64,000 nucleotides of DNA, from the NCBI GenBank assembly GCA_033675265.1, contig JAUJYZ010001110.1:885412-949411 (forward strand), read 5' to 3'. Below are positions 53,801-64,000 of the stretch, piece after piece. The stretch comes from Actinostola sp. cb2023. Taxonomy: Eukaryota; Cnidaria; Anthozoa; Actiniaria; Actinostolidae. The first letter of the stretch is position 1. The number at the start of each line of letters is the position of its first letter. Position numbers and translations under genes: made by a program. Below the pieces are notes generated by a model. The model was not told the DNA's origin. It worked only from the letters and a program-made list of their open reading frames with translations, and searched no databases.

Positions 53801-56800
53801 TAAAGCCTTGCGTCAGCCAATCAGATCGTGCGTCATATGTCGAAGTTATTTTTTAAAGCCTTGCGTCAGCCAATCAGATCGTGCGTCATATGTCGAAGTT
53901 ATTTTTAAAGCCTTGCGTCAGCCAATCAGATCGTGCGTCATATGTCGAAGTTATTTTTAAAGCCTTGCGTCAGCCAATCAGATCGTGCGTCATATGTCGA
54001 AGTTATTTTTAAAGCCTTGCGTCAGCCAATCAGATCGTGCGTCATATGTCGAAGTTATTTTTAAAGCCTTGCGTCAGCCAATCAGATCGTGCGTCATATG
54101 TCGAAGTTATTTTTAAAGCCTTGCGTCAGCCAATCAATCAGATCGTGCGTCATATGTCGAAGTTATTTTTAAAGCCTTGCGTCAGCCAATCAATCAGATC
54201 GTGCGTCATATGTCGAAGTTATTTTTAAAGCCTTGCGTCAGCCAATCAGATCGTGCGTATATGTCGAAGTTATTTTTAAAGCCTTGCGTCAGCCAATCAG
54301 ATCGTGCGTCATATGTCGAAGTTATTTTTAAAGCCTTGCGTCAGCCAATCAGATCGTGCGTCATATGTCGAAGTTATTTTTAAAGCCTTGCGTCAGCCAA
54401 TCAGATCGTGCGTCATATGTCGAAGTTATTTTTAAAGCCTTGCGTCAGCCAATCAGATCGTGCGTCATATGTCGAAGTTATTTTTAAAGCCTTGCGTCAG
54501 CCAATCAGATCGTGCGTCATATGTCGAGTTTATTTTTAAAGCCTTGCGTCAGCCAATCAGATCGTGCGTCATATGTCGAAGTTATTTTTAAAGCCTTGCG
54601 TCAGCCAATCAGATCGTGCGTCATATGTCGAAGTTATTTTTAAAGCCTTGCGTCAGCCAATCAGATCGTGCGTCATATGTCGAAGTATTTTTTTTAAAGC
54701 CTTGCATCAGCCAATCAGATCGCGTGATATGTCGAAGTTATTTTTAAAGCCTTGCGTCAGCCAATCAGATCGTGCGTCATATGTCCAAGTTATTTTTAAA
54801 GCCTTGCGTCAGCCAATCAGATCGTGTGTTATATGTCGAAGTTATTTTTTTGCGTCAGCCAATCAGATCGTGCGTCATATGTCGAAGTTATTTTTAAAGC
54901 CTTGCGTCAGCCAATCAGATCGTGCGTCATATGTCGAAGTTATTTTTAAAGCCTTGCGTCAGCCAATCAGATCGTGCGTCATATGTCGAAGTTATTTTTA
55001 AAGCCTTGCGTCAGCCAATCAGATCGTGCGTCATATGTCGAAGTTATTTTTAAAGCCTTGCGTCAGCCAATCAGATCGTGCGTCATATGTCGAAGTTATT
55101 TTTAAAGCCTTGCGTCAGCCAATCAGATCGTGCGTCATATGTCGAAGTTATTTTTAAAGCCTTGCGTCAGCCAATCAGATCGTGCGTCATATGTCGAAGT
55201 TATTTTTAAAGCCTTGCGTCAGCCAATCAGATCGTGCGTCATATGTCGAAGTTTTTTTAAAGCCTTGCGTCAGCCAATCAGATCGTGCGTCATATGTCGA
55301 AGTTATTTTTAAAGCCTTGCGTCAGCCAATCAGATCGTGCGTCATATGTCGAAGTTATTTTTAAAGCCTTGCGTCAGCCCAATCAGATCGTGCGTCATAT
55401 GTCGAAGTTATTTTTAAAGCCTTGCGTCAGCCAATCAGATCGTGCGTCATATGTCGAAGTTATTTTTAAAGCCTTGCGTCAGCCAATCAGATCGTGCGTC
55501 ATATGTCGAAGTTATTTTTAAAGCCTTGCGTCAGCCAATCAGATCGTGCGTCATATGTCGAAGTTATTTTTAAAGCCTTGCGTCAGCCAATCAGATCGTG
55601 CGTCATATGTCGAAGTTATTTTTAAAGCCTTGCGTCAGCCAATCAGATCGTGCGTCATATGTCGAAGTTATTTTTAAAGCCTTGCGTCAGCCAATCAGAT
55701 CGTGCGTCATATGTCGAAGTTATTTTTAAAGCCTTGCGTCAGCCAATCAGATCGTGCGTCATATGTCGTGCGTCATATTAAGTTTTTTAAAGCCTTGCGT
55801 CAGCCAATCAGATCGTGCGTCATATGTCGAAGTTTATTTTTAAAGCCTTGCGTCAGCCAATCAGATCGTGCGTCATATGTCGAAGTTATTTTTTAAAGCC
55901 TTGCGTCAGCCAATCAGATCGTGCGTCATATGTCGAAGTTATTTTTAAAGCCTTGCGTCAGCCAATCAGATCGTGCGTCATATGTCGAAGTTATTTTTAA
56001 AGCCTTGCGTCAGCCAATCAGATCGTGCGTTATATGTCGAAGTTTTTTTTAAGCCTTGCGTCAGCCAATCAGATCGTGCGTCATATGTCGAAGTTATTTT
56101 TAAAGCCTTGCGTCAGCCAATCAGATCGTGCGTCATATGTCGAAGTTATTTTTAAAGCCTTGCGTCAGCCAATCAGATCGTGCGTCATATGTCGAAGTTA
56201 TTTTTAAAGCCTTGCGTCAGCCAATCAGATCGTCGTGCGTCGAATATGTCGAAGTTATTTTTAAAGCCTTGCGTCAGCCAATCAGATCGTGCGTCATATG
56301 TCGAAGTTATTTTTAAAGCCTTGCGTCAGCCAATCAGATCGTGCGTCATATGTCGAAGTTATTTTTAAAGCCTTGCGTCAGCCAATCAGATCGTGCGTGC
56401 GTATGTCGAAGTTATTTTTAAAGCCTTGCGTCAGCCAATCAGATCGTGCGTCATATGTCGAAGTTATTTTTAAAGCCTTGCGTCAGCCAATCAGATCGTG
56501 CGTCATATGTCGAAGTTATTTTTAAAGCCTTGCGTCAGCCAATCAGATCGTGCGTCATATGTCGAAGTTATTTTTAAAGCCTTGCGTCAGCCAATCAGAT
56601 CGTGCGTCATATGTCGAAGTTATTTTTAAAGCCTTGCGTCAGCCAATCAGATCGTGCGTCATATGTCGAAGTTATTTTTAAAGCCTTGCGTCAGCCAATC
56701 AGATCGTGCGTCATATGTCGAAGTTATTTTTAAAGCCTTGCGCCAATCAGATCGTGCGTCATATGTCAATCAGATCGTGCGTCATATGTCGAAGTTATTT

Positions 56801-59800
56801 TTAAAGCCTTGCGTCAGCCAATCAGATCGTGCGTCATATGTCGAAGTTTTTTTAAAGCCTTGCGTCAGCCAATCAGATCGTGCGTCATATGTCGAAGTTA
56901 TTTTTAAAGCCTTGCGTCAGTCAGCCAATCAGATCGTGCGTCATATGTCGAAGTTATTTTTAAAGCCTTGCGTCAGCCAATCAGATCGTGCGTCATATGT
57001 CGAAGTTATTTTTAAAGCCTTGCGTCAGCCAATCAGATCGTGCGTCATATGTCGAAGTTATTTTTAAAGCCTTGCGTCAGCCAATCAGATCGTGCGTCAT
57101 ATATGTCGAAGTTATTTTTAAAGCCTTGCGTCAGCCAATCAGATCGTGCGTCATATGTCGAAGTTATTTTTAAAGCCTTGCGTCAGCCAATCAGATCGTG
57201 CGTCATATGTCGAAGTTATTTTTAAAGCCTTGCGTCAGCCAATCAGATCGTGCGTCATATGTCGAAGTTATTTTTAAAGCCTTGCGTCAGCCAATCAGAT
57301 CGATCGCGTCATATGTGTCGAAGTTATTTTTAAAGCCTTGCGTCAGCCAATCAGATCGTGCGTCATATGTCGAAGTTATTTTTAAAGCCTTGCGTCAGCC
57401 AATCAGATCGTGCGTCATATGTCGAAGTTATTTTTTAAAGCCTTGCGTCAGCCAATCAGATCGTGCGTCATATGTCGAAGTTATTTTTTTAAAGCCTTGC
57501 GTCAGCCAATCAGATCGTCGTCATATGTCATATGTCGAAAGCCTTTTTTAAAGCCTTGCGTCAGCCAATCAGATCGTGCGTCATATGTCGAAGTTATTTT
57601 TAAAGCCTTGCGTCAGCCAATCAGATCGTGCGTCATATGTCGAAGTTATTTTTAAAGCCTTGCGTCAGCCAATCAGATCGTGCGTCATATGTCGAAGTTA
57701 TTTTTAAAGCCTTGCGTCAGCCAATCAGATCGTGCGTATATGTCGAAGTTATTTTTAAAGCCTTGCGTCAGCCAATCAGATCGTGCGTCATATGTCGAAG
57801 TTATTTTTAAAGCCTTGCGTCAGCCAATCAGATCGTGCGTCATATGTCGAAGTTATTTTTAAAGCCTTGCGTCAGCCAATCAGATCGTGCGTCATATGTC
57901 GAAGTTATTTTTAAAGCCTTGCGTCAGCCAATCATCAGCGTGCGTGCGTCATATGTCGAAAGTTATTTTTAAAGCCTTGCGTCAGCCAATCAGATCGTGC
58001 GTCATATGTCGAAGTTTATTTTTAAAGCCTTGCGTCAGCCAATCAGATCGTGCGTCATATGTCGAAGTTATTTTTAAAGCCTTGCGTCAGCCAATCAGAT
58101 CGTGCGTCATATGTCGAAGTTATTTTTAAAGCCTTGCGTCAGCCAATCAGATCGTCATATGTCGAATATTTTGTCGAAGATCGTGCGTCATTCGAATTTT
58201 TAAAGCCTTGCGTCAGCCAATCAGATCGTGCGTCATATGTCGAAGTTATTTTTAAAGCCTTGCGTCAGCCAATCAGATCGTGCGTCATATGTCGAAGTTA
58301 TTTTTAAAGCCTTGCGTCAGCCAATCAGATCGTGCGTCATATGTCGAAGTTATTTTTAAAGCCTTGCGTCAGCCAATCAGATCGTGCGTCATATGTCGAA
58401 GTTATTTTTTTTTTAAAGCCTTGCGTCAGCCAATCAGATCGTGCGTCATATGTCGAAGTTATTTTTAAAGCCTTGCGTCAGCCAATCAATCAGATCGTGC
58501 GTCATATGTCGAAGTATGTATTTTTAAAGCCTTGCGTCAGCCAATCAGATCGTGCGTCATATGTCGAAGTTATTTTTAAAGCCTTGCGTCAGCCAATCAG
58601 ATCGATCGTCATATGTCGAAGTTATTTTTAAAGCCTTGCGTCAGCCAATCAGATCGTGCGTCATATGTCGAAGTTATTTTTAAAGCCTTGCGTCAGCCAA
58701 TCAGATCGTGCGTCATATGTCGAAGTTATTTTTAAAGCCTTGCGTCAGCCAATCAGATCGTGCGTCATATGTCGAAGTTATTTTTTAAAGCCTTGCGTCA
58801 GCCAATCAGATCGTGCGTCATATGTCGAAGTTATTTTTAAAGCCTTGCGTCAGCCAATCAGATCGTGCGTCATATGTCGAAGTTATTTTTAAAGCCTTGC
58901 GTCAGCCAATCAGATCGTGCGTCATATGTCGAAGTTATTTTTAAAGCCTTGCGTCAGCCAATCAGATCGTGCGTCATATGTCGAAGTTATTTTTAAAGCC
59001 TTGCGTCAGCCAATCAGATCGTGCGTCATATGTCGAAGTTATTTTTAAAGCCTTGCGTCAGCCAATCAGATCGTGCGTCATATGTCGAAGTTATTTTTAA
59101 AGCCTTGCGTCAGCCAATCAGATCGTGCGTCATATGTCGAAGTTATTTTTAAAGCCTTGCGTCAGCCAATCAGATCGTGCGTCATATGTCGAAGTTATTT
59201 TTAAAGCCTTGCGTCAGCCAATCAGATCGTGCGTCATATGTCGAAGTTATTTTTAAAGCCTTGCGTCAGCCAATCAGATCGTGCGTCATATGTCGAAGTT
59301 TTTTTTTAAAGCCTTGCGTCAGCCAATCAGATCGTGCGTCATATGTCGAAGTTATTTTTAAAGCCTTGCGTCAGCCAATCATCGTGATCGTGTTATATGT
59401 CGAAGTTATTTTTAAGCCTTGCGTCAGCCAATCAGATCGTGTGTGATATGTCGAAGTTATTTTTAAAGCCTTGCGTCAGCCAATCAGATCGTGCGTCATG
59501 TCGAAGTTATTTTTAAAGCCCCAATCAGATCGTGGGTCATATGTCGAAGTTATTTTTAAAGCCTTGCGTCAGCCAATCAGATCGTGCGTCATATGTCGAA
59601 GTTATATGTTTTTTTAAAGCCTTGCGTCAGCCAATCAGATCGTGCGTCATATGTCGAAGTTATTTTTAAAGCCTTGCGTCAGCCAATCAGATCGTGCGTC
59701 ATATGTCGAAGTTATTTTTTAAAGCCTTGCGTCAGCCAATCAGATCGTGCGTCATATGTCGAAGTTATTTTTAAAGCCTTGCGTCAGCCAATCAGATCGT

Positions 59801-62800
59801 GCGTCATATGTCGAAGTTATTTTTAAAGCCTTGCGTCAGCCAATCAGATCGTGCGTCATATGTCGAAGTTATTTTTAAAGCCTTGCGTCAGCCAATCAGA
59901 TCGTGCGTCATATGTCGAAGTTATTTTTTAAAGCCTTTCGTCACCCAATCAGATCGTGCGTCATATGTCGAAGTTATTTTTAAAGCCTTGCGTCAGCCAA
60001 TCAGATCGTGTTATATGTCGAAGTTATTTTTTTAAGCCTTGCGTCAGCCAATCAGATCGTGCGTCATATGTCGAAGTTATTTTTAAAGCCTTGCGTCAGC
60101 CAATCAGATCGTGCGTCATATGTCGAAGTATTTTTTTTAAAGCCTTGCGTCAGCCAATCAGATCGTGCGTGATATGTCGAAGTTATTTTTAAAGCCTTGC
60201 GTCAGCCAATCAGATCGTGCGTCATGTCGAAGTTATTTTTTAAAGCCTTGGGTCAGCCAATCAGATCGTGCGTCATATGTCGAAGTTATTTTTAAAGCCT
60301 TGCGTCAGCCAATCAGATCGTGCGTCATATGTCGAAGTTATTTTTAAAGCCTTGCGTCAGCCAATCAGATCGTGCGTCATATGTCGAAGTTATTTTTAAA
60401 GCCTTGCGTCAGCCAATCAGATCGTGCGTCATATGTCGAAGTTATTTTTAAAGCCTTGCGTCAGCCAATCAGATCGTGCGTCATATGTCCAAGTTATTTT
60501 TAAAGCCTTGCGTCAGCCAATCAATCAGATCGTGCGTCATATGTCGAAGTTATTTTTAAAGCCTTTCGTCACCCAATCAGATCGTGCGTCATATGTCGAA
60601 GTTATTTTTAAAGCCTTGCGTCAGCCAATCAGATCGTGTTATATGTCGAAGTTATTTTTATAGTCTTGCGTCAGCCAATCAGATCGTGTGTGATATGTCG
60701 AAGTTATTTTTTTAAAGCCTTGCGTCAGCCAATCAGATCGTGCGTCATATGTCGAAGTTATTTTTAAAGCCTTGCGTCAGCCAATCAGATCGTGCGTCAT
60801 ATGTCGAAGTTATTTTTAAAGCCTTGCGTCAGCCAATCAGATCGTGCGTCATATGTCGAAGTTATTTTTAAAGCCTTGCGTCAGCCAATCAGATCGTGCG
60901 TCATATGTCGAAGTTATTTTTAAAGCCTTGCGTCAGCCAATCAGATCGTGCGTCATATGTCGAAGTTATTTTTTTAAAGCCTTGCGTCAGCCAATCAGAT
61001 CGTGCGTCATATGTCGAAGTTATTTTTAAAGCCTTGCGTCAGCCAATCAGATCGTGCGTTATATGTCGAAGTATTTTTTTTATCAGAGTCTTGCGTCAGT
61101 CCAATCAGATCGTGTGTCATATGTCGAAGTTATTTTTAAAGCCTTGCGTCAGCCAATCAGATCGTGCGTCATATGTCGAAGTTATTTTTAAAGCCTTGCC
61201 CCAGCCAATCAGATCGTGCGTCATATGTCGAAGTTATTTTTAAAGCCTTGCGTCAGCCAATCAGATCGTGCGTCATATGTCGAAGTTATTTTTAAAGCCT
61301 TGCGTCAGCCAATCAGATCGTGCGTCATATGTCGAAGTTATTTTTAAAGCCTTGCGTCAGCCAATCAGATCGTGCGTCATATGTCCGAAGTTATTTTTAA
61401 AGCCTTGCGTCAGCCAATCAGATCGTGCGTCATATGTCGAAGTTATTTTTAAAGCCTTGCGTCAGCCAATCAGATCGTGCGTCATATGTCGAAGTTATTT
61501 TTAAAGCCTTGCGTCAGCCAATCAGATCGTGTTATATGTCGAAGTTATTTTTAAAGCCTTGCGTCAGCCAATCAGATCGTGCGTCATATGTCGAAGTTAT
61601 TTTTAAAGCCTTGCGTCAGCCAATCAGATCGTGCGTCATATGTCGAAGTTATTTTTAAAGCCTTGCGTCAGCCAATCAGATCGATGTGCGTCATATGTCG
61701 AAGTTATTTTTAAAGCCTTGCGTCAGCCAATCAGATCGTGCGTCATATGTCGAAGTTATTTTTAAAGCCTTGCGTCAGCCCAATCAGATCGTGCGTCATA
61801 TGTCGAAGTTATTTTTAAAGCCTTGCGTCAGCCAATCAGATCGTGCGTTATATGTCGAAGTTATTTTTAAAGCCTTGCGTCAGCCAATCAGATCGTGCGT
61901 CATATGTCGAAGTTATTTTTAAAGCCTTGCGTCAGCCAATCAGATCGTGCGTCATGTCGAAGTTATTTTTTAAAGCCTTGCGTCAGCCAATCAGATCGTG
62001 GGTCATATGTCGAAGTTATTTTTAAAGCCTTGCGTCAGCCAATCAGATCGTGCGTCATATGTCGAAGTTATTTTTAAAGCCTTGCGTCAGCCAATCAGAT
62101 CGTGCGTCATATGTCGAAGTTATTTTTAAAGCCTTGCGTCAGCCAATCAGATCGTGCGTCATATGTCGAAGTTATTTTTAAAGCCTTGCGTCAGCCAATC
62201 AGATCGTGCGTCATATGTCGAAGTTATTTTTAAAGCCTTGCGTCAGCCAATCAGATCGTGCGTCATATGTCGAAGTTATTTTTAAAGCCTTGCGTCAGCC
62301 AATCAGATCGTGCGTCATATGTCGAAGTTATTTTTAAAGTTTTTTTAAATCCTTGCGTCAGCCAATCAGAATCAGATCGTGCGTATATGTCGAAGTTATT
62401 TTTAAAGCCTTGCGTCAGCCAATCAGATCGTGCGTCATATGTCGAAGTTATTTTTAAAGCCTTGCGTCAGCCAATCAGATCGTGCGTCATGTCGAAGTTA
62501 TTTTTAAAGCCTTGCGTCCCAATCAGATCGTGGGTCATATGTCGAAGTTATTTTTAAAGCCTTGCGTCAGCCAATCAGATCGTGCGTCATATGTCGAAGT
62601 TATTTTTAAAGCCTTGCGTCAGCCAATCAGATCGTGCGTCATATGTCGAAGTTATTTTTAAAGCCTTGCGTCAGCCAATCAGATCGTGCGTCATATGTCG
62701 AAGTTATTTTTAAAGCCTTGCGTCAGCCAATCAGATCGTGCGTCATATGTCGAAGTTATTTTTAAAGCCTTGCGTCAGCCAATCAGATCGTGCGTCATAT

Positions 62801-64000
62801 GTCGAAGTTATTTTTAAAGCCTTGCGTCAGCCAATCAGATCGTGCGTCATATGTCGAAGTTATTTTTTTAAAGCCTTGCGTCAGCCAATCAGATCGTGCG
62901 TCATATGTCGAAGTTATTTTTTAAAGCCTTGCGTCAGCCAATCAGATCGTGCGTCATATGTCGAAGTTATTTTTAAAGCCTTGCGTCAGCCAATCAGATC
63001 GTGCGTTATATGTCGAAGTTATTTTTAAAGCCTTGCGTCAGCCAATCAGATCGTGCGTCATATATGTCGAAGTTATTTTTAAAGCCTTGCGTCAGCCAAT
63101 CAGATCGTCGTGCGTCATGTCGAAGTTATTTTTAAAGCCTTGCGTCCAATCAGATCGTGCGTCATATGTCGAAGTTATTTTTAAAGCCTTGCGTCAGCCA
63201 ATCAGATCGTGCGTCATATGTCGAAGTTATTTTTTAAGCCTTGCGTCAGCCAATCAGATCCAATCAGTTATCGTGCGTCATATATCGAAGTTATTTTTAA
63301 AGCCTTGCGTCAGCCAATCAGATCGTGCGTCATATGTCGAAGTTATTTTTAAAGCCTTGCGTCAGCCAATCAGATCGTGCGTCATATGTCGAAGTTATTT
63401 TTAAAGCCTTGCGTCAGCCAATCAGATCGTGCGTCATATGTCGAAGTTATTTTTAAAGCCTTGCGTCAGCCAATCAGATCGTGCGTCATATGTCGAAGTT
63501 ATTTTTAAAGCCTTGCGTCAGCCAATCAGATCGTGCGTCATATGTCGAAGTTATTTTTAAAGCCCTTGCGTCAGCCAATCAGATCGTGCGTCATATGTCG
63601 AAGTTATTTTTAAAGCCTTGCGTCAGCCAATCAGATCGTGTTATATGTCGAAGTTATTTTTATAGTCTTGCGTCAGCCAATCAGATCGTGTGTGATATGT
63701 CGAAGTTATTTTTAAAGCCTTTGCGTCAGCCAATCATGTCGAAGATCGTGCGTCATGTCGAAGTTATTTTTAAAGCCTTGCGTCAGCCAATCAGATCGTG
63801 GGTCATATGTCGAAGTTATTTTTTAAAAGCCTTGCGTCAGCCAATCAGATCGTGCGTCATATGTCGAAGTTATTTTTAAAGCCTTGCGTCAGCCAATCAG
63901 ATCGTGCGTCATATGTCGAAGTTATTTTTAAAGCCTTGCGTCAGCCAATCAGATCGTGCGTCATATGTCGAAGTTATTTTTAAAGCCTTGCGTCAGCCAA
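47830..64000. repeat. 52-bp satellite array, about 310 copies, continuing past the window
   Basis: Head-to-tail 52-bp monomers made of GTCATATGTCGAAGTTATTT, TTAAAGCCTTGCGTCAGC and CAATCAGATCGTGC. The first monomers (47830-48000) are the most diverged and the array is very uniform further in, as expected at a satellite edge. Variants include a missing AT (GTCATGTCG), TTATATG for GTCATATG, TATAGCC for AAAGCC, and T-run length changes. Because 3 x 52 = 156, all three frames stay open over stretches; these frames (KLFLKPCVSQSDRAS and similar) are not genes. Confidence 0.97.

Noticed and set aside
47976..63983. Many plus-strand open frames of 60-151 codons with a repeated KLFLKPCVSQSDRAS pattern
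   Set aside because: They are translations of the 52-bp satellite, which keeps all three frames open over 156-bp cycles; frame slips at every length variant show there is no coding constraint.
47830..64000. CRISPR array
   Set aside because: The regular 52-bp period has no unique spacers, and the window is a spliced animal genome.

Overview
The window is nuclear DNA from an animal, most likely an anthozoan cnidarian (stony coral or sea anemone). The evidence is spliced genes with GT-AG introns, six-cysteine ShK modules joined to chymotrypsin-fold protease domains, a dynactin subunit gene, (ATT)n-tailed retroposons, many short inverted-repeat transposons and two satellite arrays. Nothing bacterial or viral was seen.

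Layout. (1) 1-5036: a satellite of about 183-bp monomers with recent higher-order duplications. (2) 5119-10333, plus strand: a seven-exon gene for dynactin subunit 3 (p24). Its introns carry nested non-autonomous transposons, (AAT)n and a polypyrimidine minisatellite. (3) 10334-12625: intergenic, with a 73-bp minisatellite and small transposons. (4) 12626-44129, minus strand: a tandem cluster of five genes for secreted proteins built from ShK modules and proline-rich linkers; three of them also carry S1-family serine protease domains. In transcription order these are: a two-protease gene (44129-39835), a one-protease gene with four ShK modules (33443-30463), a one-protease gene with four ShK modules (28648-24398), a protease-less gene (21497-18647) and a short, more distant one-ShK gene (14886-12626). 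Four of the five share the same signal-peptide exon and a TATA box. (5) 36006-39834: very long (ATT)n tracts and perfect hairpins between two parts of the cluster. (6) 44180-47820: duplicated upstream flanks, hairpins and one doubtful ORF. (7) About 47830-64000 (window end): an array of a 52-bp monomer, about 310 copies.

How the cluster works. Each module is encoded by its own exon, or by three exons for the protease. Every internal exon of the four main genes is a multiple of three bases and starts and ends in phase 1, so modules can be gained, lost or swapped without breaking the frame. The window shows this: linkers of 23 to 150 codons, a lost protease, a second protease that has lost two catalytic residues, and decayed leftover exons. 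The products carry signal peptides and should be secreted. Digestive or gland-cell roles are plausible but not shown by the sequence.

Gene models were built by hand from splice sites and reading frame. No alignment, RNA or database search was available.
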